A stretch of 64,000 nucleotides of DNA from an uncultured Chlorobiaceae bacterium (GTDB taxonomy: Bacteria > Bacteroidota > Chlorobiia > Chlorobiales > Chlorobiaceae). The stretch is taken from NCBI GenBank assembly GCA_903843305.1, contig CAIMPI010000015.1:95272-159271 (forward strand), given 5' to 3'. Below are positions 28,644 to 38,196 of this stretch, piece after piece. A model generated the notes under the pieces. It worked only from the letters and a program-made list of their open reading frames with translations, was not told where the DNA came from and did not search any database. The first letter of the stretch is position 1, and each line of letters opens with the position of its first letter. The position numbers and the translations under genes were made by a program.

Positions 28644-28832
28644 GTTGCAACCATTTACGATCGGCATTGCTTTTTGGCAGAGTCTTGCGACTATGCAGCC
28701 ATTGCCCAAAAGAACTCCAAAGCACCGCCACCGCCCGCAACACAGAGAATTTTACACAACCGGCTGGCCGCTGAAAAGAATATTGATCGCTATCGTTCTA
28801 CTCTAATCATATTTAAAGTGGAATACCTGTGA
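28644..28832 (+). pseudogene. protein-like frame after the DUF1828 gene, without a usable start
   Basis: This 62-codon frame reads DYAAIAQKNSKAPPPPATQR then ILHNRLAAEKNIDRYRSTL and ends VEYL at a TGA at 28830. The composition is protein-like, whereas the competing frames are Arg/Cys-rich shadows. There is no ATG, GTG or TTG in this frame near its beginning. It may be a small partner gene that has lost its 5' end by frameshift. No family is recognised. Confidence 0.35.
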
Positions 28833-28977
28833 GCCAAGAGGCCCGGCTTCACTGGTATGAAGGGCAAGTATTTCCATGTTATTATGATATAGTATTTTAC
28901 CCGTCTATTACTTATCACTTCCTTCTATCAGGTTAAGCCATCCATACTTAATCAAGTAGATTTATTGTGTGGATGTA

Positions 28978-30213
28978 TTAGCCGGAAATAAATTTTTTAG
29001 CATAACGTAACCTGCTTATTTGTTTATCGATAGCTTCCTTTTCGTTAGGAGAGTCAAGAAATTTTGCTGCTTCAGTAATAGAAGAAAAGCAAAATTTATT
29101 TGCGACATGAAATTCAATCAACCTTTCGACATAGTGCTTCAGTTGATACATTAGTGACTCTATATCACCTGATTCTGAATCTTCATGAACAGACTTATTT
29201 CGATAATCTCGAAGATGAGACAGCACTTGATTTACGTACTCTCTATCCGAAAATATGTAAGAAGTTCTGCGAATGGTTACTTTATAACCATCTGATTGTG
29301 TCCCTGTCAAGAACTCTAAAACTCCCCATAACCGAAGAAATGAATCATCCCAATCGCTTGTATCAAGAGCACGAACATATCGTAATACAGCATGTACTAT
29401 ATCCTGCTTATATGCTGATTTTCGTAAAAGACCAAAAAAATTGAGCATAAACTTGCGCATACTTTCAATTTCACTACCCTCATTATACAAATCCATTACA
29501 CCTCTATATTGAGATTCATACCACCATGATTCTGTAGCAAGAGTACCATTTTTATGATGAAGTGTATGTAATGGCCCAAGGATAATACGATTAACTGGCT
29601 TTCGAGATCCGCCAAATGAAATCCTAAATGCTTGCCCACGATTCTTCCAAAAATTCCAAACACCTCTAATAAAATCTAACCTATCAAGTGCTTTGTCTGC
29701 TGCCTCGGCAGTGGACCGTGCTTTCACACTCACACTGACAGCGGCGTAATCTGTTGGAAGATCATTGCTGAAAGAGTAGCGGGAAGTTTTGATTAGCTTA
29801 TTTCGGCTGGTTTTTGAAGTTGTATTTAAACGTGCATGAACGATAATCCAAGAACCTTCAAAGTAAACCTTTGGAATCTGGCATAAATTTGAGATTGAAA
29901 TTTCTGTCAGCAACCGATATTTCTGCTCCGGAGTTGATAAATAATTGCATTCCAGTTTATTTATCTCGTCGAGTAAAGATTTTGGCGTAATCGCACCTTT
30001 AGCTCCGGCCGCAAATGTTGCCTGGTTTATTATTCTCCGTTTCTCTATTTCCGGTATTTCTTTGTTGAAAGAAATCATGCTGTTCAGAAGAACAACATGT
30101 TCTGAATGTTCAAAGCCACTGAACGAGACCGCTCCATCATCAGAAACAATCTTTACTTTCTCCATCCGTTGAGAAATAAGTTCAGGTTTGTATTCTTTAA
30201 CCCAGGTAGACAT
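28978..30213 (-). CDS. HEPN-like (Apea-type) protein linked to the restriction locus
   Basis: A 411-residue protein of unknown name. The C-terminal part contains LRDYRNKSVHED near residue 340, which fits the R-x4-H signature of HEPN domains, preceded by a helix like that of Apea-type proteins (SFLRLWGVLEFLTG near 290). HEPN proteins of this kind are often RNases in defence systems. The N-terminal ~200 residues are not recognised. The gene begins 25 nt after hsdM ends and runs in the same direction, so it probably belongs to the same operon as a third defence component. Catalysis is inferred only from the motif. Confidence 0.65.
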   Translation of the reverse strand: MSTWVKEYKPELISQRMEKVKIVSDDGAVSFSGFEHSEHVVLLNSMISFNKEIPEIEKRRIINQATFAAGAKGAITPKSLLDEINKLECNYLSTPEQKYRLLTEISISNLCQIPKVYFEGSWIIVHARLNTTSKTSRNKLIKTSRYSFSNDLPTDYAAVSVSVKARSTAEAADKALDRLDFIRGVWNFWKNRGQAFRISFGGSRKPVNRIILGPLHTLHHKNGTLATESWWYESQYRGVMDLYNEGSEIESMRKFMLNFFGLLRKSAYKQDIVHAVLRYVRALDTSDWDDSFLRLWGVLEFLTGTQSDGYKVTIRRTSYIFSDREYVNQVLSHLRDYRNKSVHEDSESGDIESLMYQLKHYVERLIEFHVANKFCFSSITEAAKFLDSPNEKEAIDKQISRLRYAKKFISG

Positions 30214-30238
30214 ATATTACTTCACTTATACGAATCAG

Positions 30239-32170
30239 TTATAAAAACGGTTCACCCCACACGCGGGCAATGGTAACCTGAATCTTCGTTTCTTCTTCAG
30301 CAATTGCATTCTTAAACCTTTCTATATTTGCCTGGTAAACTTCAATCTCTGCAACAATCTCTTTCTGCACTTCCAGCGGCGGCAGAGGAATTTTGATCCT
30401 TTCCAGATTCCCTTTTGTAATATGAACAAGACCAACCCCTCCATGCAGATTTTCTTCAATCTCGGCAACGGCATTATTCAATGCGTGGAACAAATACATT
30501 TTTGTGGCCTGAGCTTCATTGAAGCCTACTTTAAAAATATGTTGGTTAAGAACAGCTTTACCTCCATACCAAATGTGAGCACCAAAGGACGTGCCACGTG
30601 AGCCTGACCATGAAAACAACAATTCCCTTGGATTAATGATATGCTGGGCGCTCACATCACCAGTGTAGTAATTAAACTGACTATCGGGAGTGTTGAGATT
30701 CTGAATTCGAACGATGGGAAGACCTCCGCTATCAATACTTTTCCAGTCTTCTGGCTTAAAGGCCCGTCCATTAATAAGTTCACAAACTTCGCCAATCGGT
30801 ACCAATGGATAGTTTGATAATCGTATTGCATTCTCCCGATACCTCTCCCCGCTCAAATTGTAATCCCCATTCCCGGCAATCTTCTCCTTCTGCACAATCA
30901 GGGCATTCGGACTCGACATCATTTCCCTGTCAGAACCAATCGACGAAAACCATGCCTTCAGAAACTCGAAAGCCGCTGAAAGGTCGTTCTTCTCAATCGC
31001 CCGCCGCTGGGCTCCGAGGCCGAAGCCGTCATTCTCTACCTTGAAGAAGGCGATGCTGTTACTGCGCCGCGCCAGCGATTTGTCGAGAATGAGGATGGAG
31101 GTCTTGACTCCGGAGTAGGGCTGGAAGACTCCGGCGGGCAGCGATATGACGGCAACAAGGCTTTTCTCAACGAGTATTTTGCGCAATTGCTTGTATGAGG
31201 TGCCGCTCTGGAAGATGATGCCTTCGGGCACAATGATACCGGCCCGGCCGCTGGGTGTCAGGTGTTCGGCCATGTAGTCAACAAAGAGCACTTCGCTGCG
31301 TTTGCTTTGCACCGAAAAGCGACGGTGCGGCTTGATGCCCCCTTTCGGCGACATGAAAGGGGGATTGGCAAGGATGACATCGGCAAACTCGTTCCATTTC
31401 TCCTCGGAGGTGAGGGTGTCGTACTCCTCGATATGCGGGTCAACGAAGCCGTGGAGGTAGAGGTTGACCAGCGAGAGACGCACCATGTCGGGCGAGATAT
31501 CGTAGCCTTTGAAGTTGCGGGCAAGACGACCTTTTTCGTCGGGCGTCAGGGTGCTGTTGCCGTGGGCGTCGCTGTTTGCACGCAAAATGTGCTTGTATGA
31601 GGAGATCAGGAATCCGGCTGTGCCGCAGGCTGGGTCGAGGATCACTTCCTCTTTTTTAGGGTCAAGGATGCTCACCATGAAGTCGATGATATGACGCGGT
31701 GTGCGGAACTGCCCGGCATCACCCTGGGAGCCAAGCACGGAGAGCAGGTATTCGAAGGCGTCGCCAAGCCGCTCGGAGTGGTCGTACTCGAACTCGTCGA
31801 TGATTTTCAGGAAGCTTTTGAGCGTTTCAGGATCGCGGTATGGCAGGTAGGCGTTCTTGAAGATGGTGCGGAAGAGTGGCGGGATGCCGGGGTTTTCGGG
31901 CATCGTTGCAATAGCTTCGGCGTACAGGTTGAGGGTTTCATGACCACCAAGCCCGGAGCGCATCAGTTTTGCCCAGCCATAGCGGCCATACTCCCCCGCA
32001 AAGAAGGCCCGTTTTCCTCCCAGCTCTTCGCTTTCAGCATCCATGTCGTCCATAAACTTGTAGATGAGGGCGATGGTGATTTGTTCAACCTGCGATTTCG
32101 GGTCGGGTACTTTTCCCACAAGAATATCACGGGCGGTATCTATACGACGTTTGGTTGCGGTGTCGAGCAT
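30239..32170 (-). CDS. type I restriction-modification methyltransferase fused to one specificity domain (HsdM-S)
   Basis: A 643-residue protein. Residues 1-~430 form an N6-adenine methyltransferase: an N-terminal HsdM helical domain, SAM motif LDPACGTAGFLISS near residue 180, and catalytic ANPPFMSP near 270. Residues ~450-643 look like a single target-recognition domain of HsdS (VPIGEVCELINGRAFKPEDW, then VRIQNLN, ending in a coiled-coil PLEVQKEIVAEIE). Having M and one S half in one chain implies two chains per complex and a symmetric bipartite target. Its ATG overlaps the hsdR stop (TAATG), so translation is coupled. Confidence 0.9.
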   Translation of the reverse strand: MLDTATKRRIDTARDILVGKVPDPKSQVEQITIALIYKFMDDMDAESEELGGKRAFFAGEYGRYGWAKLMRSGLGGHETLNLYAEAIATMPENPGIPPLFRTIFKNAYLPYRDPETLKSFLKIIDEFEYDHSERLGDAFEYLLSVLGSQGDAGQFRTPRHIIDFMVSILDPKKEEVILDPACGTAGFLISSYKHILRANSDAHGNSTLTPDEKGRLARNFKGYDISPDMVRLSLVNLYLHGFVDPHIEEYDTLTSEEKWNEFADVILANPPFMSPKGGIKPHRRFSVQSKRSEVLFVDYMAEHLTPSGRAGIIVPEGIIFQSGTSYKQLRKILVEKSLVAVISLPAGVFQPYSGVKTSILILDKSLARRSNSIAFFKVENDGFGLGAQRRAIEKNDLSAAFEFLKAWFSSIGSDREMMSSPNALIVQKEKIAGNGDYNLSGERYRENAIRLSNYPLVPIGEVCELINGRAFKPEDWKSIDSGGLPIVRIQNLNTPDSQFNYYTGDVSAQHIINPRELLFSWSGSRGTSFGAHIWYGGKAVLNQHIFKVGFNEAQATKMYLFHALNNAVAEIEENLHGGVGLVHITKGNLERIKIPLPPLEVQKEIVAEIEVYQANIERFKNAIAEEETKIQVTIARVWGEPFL

Positions 32171-34707
32171 TATGCGGCAAACTGGTTGAGTGAAACATAG
32201 TCCTTGATATATTCCGGAATAATAACCCTGTATTTTCCGGGCACAGCTTTGAAATCGGGTGTTGTAAACAACGAATTGGTTGCCAGTTTGGTCAACTCCC
32301 GGCTGTCGATGATATGACGCACCTGGTCGCTCATCACATAAGCCTTGAAGAAGTGTTTCATGGCGGGTATGGCAGCAGCCTCTTCGGGTTTGTAGTCGGC
32401 GATGAACTTGGCAAACTCCTCTTCGAGCAGTTCATCTTTTGACTTGAAACGGGGAATGAGGCCGAAGATTTTTTCGAGAATTTCGCGGAGGGTAAGGCGA
32501 CGGTCAACGGCTGCTGCTTTGCGCAGTTTGTTGAGGGTATAGTATTCGTGAGGCTTGTCGAAGACTTCACGGTTGACATAGTCAATCACCTTGTCCCACT
32601 GACCAGCTTCAACGGAAGCAGCAATAAAATCATTTTCGCGAATGCTCTCCTCAAACCGGTCAAAGAACATGCGGTCAATTTTCATCCCTTCGGCACCAAT
32701 AACGGCCTCAACCATGGTTGCAAGAAGATCTTCTCCGGTATGCTCGTAGATGTTTCCGGCGGCTTCATTTCCTCCCGCGCCGCCTTCACTGCCTGAACCG
32801 GCTCCTTTGGGAAGCTTGATAACCTGGTCATAGTCGTACTCCTCTTCAAAATATTCGCAGTTGGCAAAGAAGTCAAAGAGCTTGAATGAGCTTTTGAGGG
32901 CTTGACCGATCTCCGATTTTCGGGAGTCATCAAAAAGCAGATCAAGAAAGTTGTGCTGACGGGTGCCCCTCCCTTTGATCTGGATAAAGTCGGTTGGCGA
33001 AAAAATGGGACGGAACAGTCCTATGTTGAGAATATCGGGGCAGTCGTAGCCGGTGGTCATCATGCCGACGGTGACGCAGACCCGCGCCTTGCTGGTTTTG
33101 TAGGTGTCAAGAAAGTTAGCTGAACCGAGAAGATTGTTGTTGGTGAAATCGATGGTAGCCTTCTGCGCATCAGCAATCTGAGAGGTCACCTGCACGGCAA
33201 AGTTGGATTGATATTTTCCTGGAAACATCTTGTCAGCCATGAGGTTCAGAATCTCGGTCAGTTTCAAGGCATGATGCTGACTGACCGCAAAGATGATTGA
33301 TTTACCGACCTCTCCGCTGATTGGGTCACGCAGGACGTTTTCAAGAAATATTTTGCAGAAGAGTTGATTGGTTGGCCGTGAGAAAAAGCGTTTTTCAAAT
33401 TCTCGCTGGCGAAATACCTCATCGTTGTTCTCGCCATTATCTTCGGTAAACGTCACCGTAAATCCTCGCTCCGAAAGCAACGCTGTGGTAATCTCTGAGC
33501 GTGCATCAACCACAATCGGATTGATGAGGTAGCCTTCCTTCACGCCATCAAGCAATGAGTAGCGGTAGGTTGGTTGACTATTTTCACAACCGAAGGTGCG
33601 GTAAGTGTCGAGCAGGAGACGGCGCTCGGCTTCGCGCGGATCTTTTGCTTCACTTTTTACACCCTCAAATCGTTTGAGGTAGTCGCGCGGCGTAGCAGTC
33701 AGCCCAAGTTTATAACCGATAAAGTAGTCGAAAACAGCTCGGGCATTGCCACCAATGGAGCGATGGGCTTCATCGGAGATGACCAGATCGAAGTCGGTTG
33801 GCGAAAAGAGACGCCGGTATTTGTTGTTGAAAAGCAGTGACTGCACGGTGGTGACCACAATTTCAGCCCGTCGCCAGTCATCACGATTCTCTTTGTAGAC
33901 GACAGTTTTAAAATCGTTGGCAAGTGCGGCTTTGAATGATTTTCTTGCCTGATCTTCAAGTTCAAGGCGGTCAACCAGAAAGAGTACGCGTCGGGCATTG
34001 CCGGTTTTGAGAAAGAGCTTGATCAGTGCGGCAGCCACCAGCGTTTTACCTGTGCCGGTTGCCATCTCAAACAGAAAACGCTCTTTTCCCTCTTTAACTG
34101 CCCGCTGCAGGGCAACAATGGCCTGCAACTGGTAAGGGCGCAGAAAACGAAGTTTGTTGGCTTTGATATAGTCGGGACGCTCTGCTTCATTCTGCCAGCC
34201 CGCTTCGGCAGTATAGTTCGGTCGCTGGGTCAATGCAATATAGTCGGCGCCGATCTGCTCATTAAAAAGGGCTTGATGGTCACTGGTCACCTTCTGGTAG
34301 CCAGTGACTGAGTCCGGAGTGGGAAATGATGTGACGAGATAGGGATTGCCCCGTTCGAGATCCCAAAAATAGTGGAGATTACCGTTTGAGAGAATGATAA
34401 AGCGGCAGTTCTGTGAGCGGGCATATTTCCGTGCCTGCTCTTTACCAACCAGCGGATTTTTCGCCTCTGATTTTGCTTCGAGGACAATGAAGGGAAATCC
34501 TTTGTCGTTGAGAAGCAGAAAATCGATAAACCCTTTGGTAACTTTTTCATAGTTCTCACCGAGAGCATCAAGTGCCAGTGTTGTGATGGCAACCTTTGGC
34601 TCAAGCTGGATGTTTGCCGGTTGCTTTCCTTCTGCAAAGAATCGCCAACCTGCCTCTTCAAGCAGCTTGTTGATTTTTATACGGGCTGCGGCTTCCTTGT
34701 GGTGCAT
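32170..34707 (-). CDS. hsdR: type I restriction endonuclease subunit R (EcoEI-like)
   Basis: An 845-residue translocase-nuclease. The N-terminal nuclease domain carries IDFLLLNDKGFPFIVLEAKS, giving the D...ExK catalytic set near residues 63-78. The helicase core follows: Walker A ATGTGKTL near residue 215, ISDEAHRSIGG (DEAH box) near 310, and a second RecA domain with GRGTRQHNFLD. A C-terminal R-subunit domain ends the protein. It cuts DNA lacking methylation by the M-S partner downstream. The frame is intact. Confidence 0.93.
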   Translation of the reverse strand: MHHKEAAARIKINKLLEEAGWRFFAEGKQPANIQLEPKVAITTLALDALGENYEKVTKGFIDFLLLNDKGFPFIVLEAKSEAKNPLVGKEQARKYARSQNCRFIILSNGNLHYFWDLERGNPYLVTSFPTPDSVTGYQKVTSDHQALFNEQIGADYIALTQRPNYTAEAGWQNEAERPDYIKANKLRFLRPYQLQAIVALQRAVKEGKERFLFEMATGTGKTLVAAALIKLFLKTGNARRVLFLVDRLELEDQARKSFKAALANDFKTVVYKENRDDWRRAEIVVTTVQSLLFNNKYRRLFSPTDFDLVISDEAHRSIGGNARAVFDYFIGYKLGLTATPRDYLKRFEGVKSEAKDPREAERRLLLDTYRTFGCENSQPTYRYSLLDGVKEGYLINPIVVDARSEITTALLSERGFTVTFTEDNGENNDEVFRQREFEKRFFSRPTNQLFCKIFLENVLRDPISGEVGKSIIFAVSQHHALKLTEILNLMADKMFPGKYQSNFAVQVTSQIADAQKATIDFTNNNLLGSANFLDTYKTSKARVCVTVGMMTTGYDCPDILNIGLFRPIFSPTDFIQIKGRGTRQHNFLDLLFDDSRKSEIGQALKSSFKLFDFFANCEYFEEEYDYDQVIKLPKGAGSGSEGGAGGNEAAGNIYEHTGEDLLATMVEAVIGAEGMKIDRMFFDRFEESIRENDFIAASVEAGQWDKVIDYVNREVFDKPHEYYTLNKLRKAAAVDRRLTLREILEKIFGLIPRFKSKDELLEEEFAKFIADYKPEEAAAIPAMKHFFKAYVMSDQVRHIIDSRELTKLATNSLFTTPDFKAVPGKYRVIIPEYIKDYVSLNQFAA

Positions 34708-35000
34708 TGGTGTATTCGTGGTACCATGAACAGAAAAATGCTGCAGATAATATAGCTAACTGTTTTAAATAGTTGCAGGTATTAACAATTCTCTCAGATG
34801 CTACCAACATACCGCTCCTCCGGAGCTTGAAAAAGCTCAGAGCGTCTTTCAGGACTCCTCATATTCTGGTGAGGAGCATTTGTAGAGTGTTCTTAAAGTT
34901 TTCCGGTAATCGGGCGTCAACAGACAACCTTACTACTGTAACGAAACACCTCTTGTGCATAAATACAAACTGCGGCAAACGATGGAGAGTCAAGAAAGCA
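34708..35000. other. non-coding gap upstream of hsdR, with one hairpin
   Basis: The promoter of the restriction operon should lie in this stretch. I see a hairpin with stem CTCCTCA/TGAGGAG at 34855-34876 and no gene or RNA I can name. Confidence 0.4.
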
Positions 35001-35030
35001 AAAAGGCGCTTGACCAAAGTGTCAAGCGCC
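35001..35030 (-). terminator. terminator after the His-rich protein gene
   Basis: A 10-bp stem, GGCGCTTGAC (35005-35014) with GTCAAGCGCC (35021-35030), is followed on the minus strand by TTTT. It lies ~40 nt after the stop of the small gene. Confidence 0.85.
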
Positions 35031-35068
35031 CTAAAGCTGTTGTCATACTTGCTCAGGAAAGCTGATGC

Positions 35069-35323
35069 TTATCTGGCAAACCGGTGATGTCTCTTATGGT
35101 GATGGTGATGCCTTGCTCTTGAGGAAAAGCCCTTCCTAGAGGCTCTCTTCCTTAAGCCTCTTTTTCTGAAAGACCTTTCCCTGGGGCCATGAGCTTCAGC
35201 TTTGGCTACAGTCTCTACTGCCGGACTTGAGCCTGCTGGTTTGTCTGCAGCAAAGGAAATACCTCCGAACACTCCTGTCATTGCGAATGAAATGAGAATA
35301 CCGAATATTAAATTTTTTTTCAT
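35069..35323 (-). CDS. small exported His/Arg-rich protein
   Basis: An 84-residue protein with its own ribosome site (AAAGGT) and terminator. The signal peptide (MKKNLIFGILISFAMTGVFG) ends near FAA. The mature part becomes strongly basic: Arg/Lys-rich repeats (RKRGLRKRASRKG) end in RHHHHHKRHHRFAR. A histidine cluster in the periplasm could bind metal ions such as iron, nickel or zinc; no family match is known to me. The frame extends further 5', but the ATG at 35323 fits both the ribosome site and the signal peptide. Confidence 0.7.
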   Translation of the reverse strand: MKKNLIFGILISFAMTGVFGGISFAADKPAGSSPAVETVAKAEAHGPRERSFRKRGLRKRASRKGFSSRARHHHHHKRHHRFAR

Positions 35324-35505
35324 TTTTACTACCTTTAGTTCGTTAATAAATGGAAGCCATGCTTTATACTTCCTGCTTATTACTACGAGTGAAATCCGCC
35401 GTTCTTTCAAAAAATCACACGATCACCAGCATTTTTTTTAAAAGCAGCAGCCGTAAAGGATAAAAAAAAAGACGACCACGGAACATGCCGCAATCGCCTG
35501 TGGTG

Positions 35506-35578
35506 TCGGGGTGGCGGGATTCGAACCCACGACCTCTGCGTCCCGAACGCAGCACTCTACCAACTGAGCCACACCCCG
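35506..35578 (-). tRNA. tRNA-Pro (CGG)
   Basis: A 73-nt cloverleaf with acceptor stem CGGGGTG/CACCCCG, anticodon arm CTGCG-TTCGGGA-CGCAG (anticodon CGG) and T-loop GGTTCGAATCC. CCA is not encoded directly after the discriminator base. It is 14 nt downstream of tRNA-Arg on the same strand. Confidence 0.95.
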
Positions 35579-35592
35579 ATATATTCTTTCTG

Positions 35593-35665
35593 TGCCCTCG
35601 GGCAGACTCGAACTGCCGACCTTTAGTTCCGGAAACTACTGCTCTATCCACTGAGCTACGAGGGC
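35593..35665 (-). tRNA. tRNA-Arg (CCG)
   Basis: A 73-nt cloverleaf with acceptor stem GCCCTCG/CGAGGGC and a T-loop AGTTCGAGTCT. The anticodon loop TTCCGGA gives anticodon CCG. The outermost anticodon-stem pair appears mismatched (G27 opposite A43). It is probably cotranscribed with the downstream tRNA-Pro. Confidence 0.93.
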
Positions 35666-35722
35666 GTCTGGGGCTTAAAATAATAATTTCCGACTCTTTC
35701 CAGAATCATTTTCTCGTTTCTC

Positions 35723-37105
35723 TCAATTTTTCCTGGCTTCATTCACAAGAGCATCCACAGCAAGATTGGCGCTCATAACCGCTCCGCCCATGGAATCGTA
35801 ATACAACTGCTGTGAAAAACCGCCCGCAACGAAGAGGTTGCGAAGTGGTGTTTTTTGGGTTGGACGGTATTGTTCCATGAAAGGCAGGGGCGCATAGACA
35901 GAGTGAGGAATTTTCACCAGGGTCGATTTCAGAATTTTTGCCCCTTTTGATGTTTCGGGATAGCAGTTTCGGACACTCATATCGACAAGGCGGATAATCT
36001 CCTCTTTTGAAAGGCCCATGAGGTTTTTTGCTGGAGCCACGCAGAACTCGAAACGGGTTTTGCCACTGAAAGATTCTCCCCTGAGCGTCCGGTACTCTGG
36101 TGTTGTACGGGCAAGATTGGCATAGACAGGAATAACACCATCCGGCGAGAAAAGAACATTATCAGCAGGGGTAATTTCCCTGTCGTACCAGATCTGGACG
36201 GAAATAACCGGTACGCCTTCAAGATTGCCAAGTCTGCCAAAAAACTGGTCGTGCCGTTTCAGGCTGTCGGGCAGCACTTTGTTCAAGTCATGAATCGGCA
36301 GGGCACAAAGATAGTAGTCTGCAGTCAGGATCTCTCCGTTACGGAGCTGAATCCCTTTTATTTCAGTGCCATCAAAAAGCAGCTCTTCAACGGCAACCTT
36401 TGTCTTGAAATGTGCGCCTCTTGATGCAGAGTAGTCAATGAGAGGCTGATGGAGATACTCTTGTGGCGCTCCTTTCAGAAAACCCATGCGCGAGGCATCG
36501 GGAATTCGATAAAAAGTTTCGGTAACGTCAAGAATTATCTTTGCTGATATCTCTTCTGGCGGAATAAACTTCAGGGCAAGCGCCATGGGGCGGAACATCT
36601 TATCCATGAGGTGTTTGCCGAATTTTTTTTCGGCAGCCCACTCGGCAAAGGTCAGATGATCCTGTGTTGGGGGATATTTATCCTTTTTCAGCGCCAGAGG
36701 AATGAGGGATTTCGCAAAGGCGGCCATTTCACCAAAAGTAAAATAGCCGTTTTTAATAATGGCGGGCAACAGATGAAGGGGACTTGGCAGTTCCCAGGTA
36801 TTAAAGGTAAAGTTCCCCCCGCCAGCCAGAGTGTAGGTTAACTGGTGATCTTTCCATAATACAGCATGATCGGTCTTGATCTCTTTCATGAGATCGTAGA
36901 GTACACTGTAGGCCCCAAAAAAACAGTGTGTACCAGATTCGATCCAGTCACCCTCTTCATCTTTCCATGACGAAACCTTTCCGCCGAATATCTCTCTTTT
37001 TTCAAGCACTTTGACCTGAAACCCCTTGTCTGTCAACCGTTTGGCTGCCGTCAGACCGGCAAGGCCTCCACCCAAAATCAAGACTGACTGTTTTTCTGAC
37101 TTCAT
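35723..37105 (-). CDS. CrtP/CrtQ-type carotene desaturase (FAD-dependent)
   Basis: A 460-residue flavoprotein of the plant/cyanobacterial desaturase group. The N-terminal dinucleotide-binding motif is [16 protein letters not shown], followed by [18 protein letters not shown] and FFGAY. The C-terminal FAD motif is [20 protein letters not shown]. Green sulfur bacteria use CrtP (phytoene desaturase) and CrtQ (zeta-carotene desaturase) in making chlorobactene or isorenieratene; the block [19 protein letters not shown] resembles phytoene desaturases somewhat more, but I cannot decide between the two. It follows recR by 35 nt in the same direction. Confidence 0.87.
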   Translation of the reverse strand: MKSEKQSVLILGGGLAGLTAAKRLTDKGFQVKVLEKREIFGGKVSSWKDEEGDWIESGTHCFFGAYSVLYDLMKEIKTDHAVLWKDHQLTYTLAGGGNFTFNTWELPSPLHLLPAIIKNGYFTFGEMAAFAKSLIPLALKKDKYPPTQDHLTFAEWAAEKKFGKHLMDKMFRPMALALKFIPPEEISAKIILDVTETFYRIPDASRMGFLKGAPQEYLHQPLIDYSASRGAHFKTKVAVEELLFDGTEIKGIQLRNGEILTADYYLCALPIHDLNKVLPDSLKRHDQFFGRLGNLEGVPVISVQIWYDREITPADNVLFSPDGVIPVYANLARTTPEYRTLRGESFSGKTRFEFCVAPAKNLMGLSKEEIIRLVDMSVRNCYPETSKGAKILKSTLVKIPHSVYAPLPFMEQYRPTQKTPLRNLFVAGGFSQQLYYDSMGGAVMSANLAVDALVNEARKN

Positions 37106-37140
37106 TACTGCGGAATTAAAACGGAATTTGCATGATAGGT

Positions 37141-37755
37141 CTATACGGTGGTACGCCCTTCCATCGCTCGCGACAGGGTTGCTTCGTCAACAAATTCAAG
37201 CTCGGCCCCGACAGGAATACCTCGAGCTATTTTAGAAACAAGGATACCAAGTGGTTTGATAAGTTTTGTGAGGTACAGAGCGGTTGTTTCGCCTTCAATG
37301 GTCGGGTTCAGGGCAAGCACAATCTCTTTGACTTCAGCGGGCTCGCGCTCAGAAAGCCGGGTAAGCAGTTCCCGTACCTTGATATCGTCAGGCCCGATAC
37401 CATCAAGGGGTGATATGACACCATGAAGTACATGGTAAAGCCCTTTGTAGTAGCCGGTTTTTTCGAAGGCGAGCATATCGACAGGCGATTCCACAACGCA
37501 GATAACGGAACGATCACGTGACTTGCTTATGCAGACGGGACAGGGATCGATACCGATATCGGTGATATTCTGGCAGATCGAACAACGGATAACCTTGTCT
37601 TTCACTTCAAGCAGCGCTCCGGCCAGCTTTTCGGCCTCAACCCTCGGCTCATGCAGAATGTACATGGAGAGTCGTTGGGCTGTCTTGCGCCCAACACCGG
37701 GAAGTTTGGCAAATTCGTCAATCAGGGCATCAAGAGCGACTGAAGTATAACGCAT
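37141..37755 (-). CDS. recR: recombination protein RecR
   Basis: A 204-residue DNA repair protein of the RecFOR pathway. It shows the helix-hairpin-helix region [12 protein letters not shown], a zinc finger ([18 protein letters not shown]) and a Toprim domain ([17 protein letters not shown]). It lies 6 nt after ybaB, the common ybaB-recR arrangement. Confidence 0.97.
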   Translation of the reverse strand: MRYTSVALDALIDEFAKLPGVGRKTAQRLSMYILHEPRVEAEKLAGALLEVKDKVIRCSICQNITDIGIDPCPVCISKSRDRSVICVVESPVDMLAFEKTGYYKGLYHVLHGVISPLDGIGPDDIKVRELLTRLSEREPAEVKEIVLALNPTIEGETTALYLTKLIKPLGILVSKIARGIPVGAELEFVDEATLSRAMEGRTTV

Positions 37756-37761
37756 GGAGTA

Positions 37762-38097
37762 CTATTGACCGAGGTTCAGGTTTTTGAGCATATCCGCAGG
37801 ATTTATCATTCCATTGGTCACTTTGGATATCTCCTCTTGTGCAAGTCGGGAAGATTCGCTAAGTGCATTGTTCACTGCGGCCAGTACAAGATCCTGAACC
37901 ATTTCAGGGTCATCCATAATGTCAGGATCAATGGTAAGGCTGAGTAGTTTCTGCTTGCCGCTGACACTCACTTTTACCATACCGCCTCCGGCTTCGCCGT
38001 AAGCAACTAATTTTTCAAGTTGTTTCTGAACATCCTGCATTTTTTCACCAGCCTGCTGGATCTGTTTCATCATGTCACCCAAGTTCGGCATTGCCAT
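37762..38097 (-). CDS. YbaB/EbfC family nucleoid-associated protein
   Basis: A 111-residue DNA-binding protein that acts as a dimer on the nucleoid. The N-terminal amphipathic helix ([20 protein letters not shown]) and the core ([20 protein letters not shown]) match the family. It sits immediately upstream of recR. Confidence 0.95.
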   Translation of the reverse strand: MAMPNLGDMMKQIQQAGEKMQDVQKQLEKLVAYGEAGGGMVKVSVSGKQKLLSLTIDPDIMDDPEMVQDLVLAAVNNALSESSRLAQEEISKVTNGMINPADMLKNLNLGQ

Positions 38098-38125
38098 CAG
38101 TTTTTCTCCTGTATGTTATAAAATT

Positions 38126-38154
38126 GTCTACCAATATGTCGCCCCTACGGGGCT
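38126..38154 (-). repeat. dispersed palindromic repeat, copy 1
   Basis: Read on the minus strand: AGCCCCGTAGGGGC followed by GACATATTGGTAGAC. The GCCCCGTAGGGGC part is a near-perfect palindrome. A second copy is in the nifK-nifE spacer at 57760-57787. This one lies in the gap between the transketolase C-subunit gene and ybaB. Confidence 0.7.
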
Positions 38155-38196
38155 GATTAACAGGTCGGCACCTATGAGGCTTGTTCTGCCAACAGC

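Noticed and set aside
35415..35651. 78-codon minus-strand frame across the two tRNAs
   Set aside because: It is a translation of tRNA-Pro and tRNA-Arg sequence.
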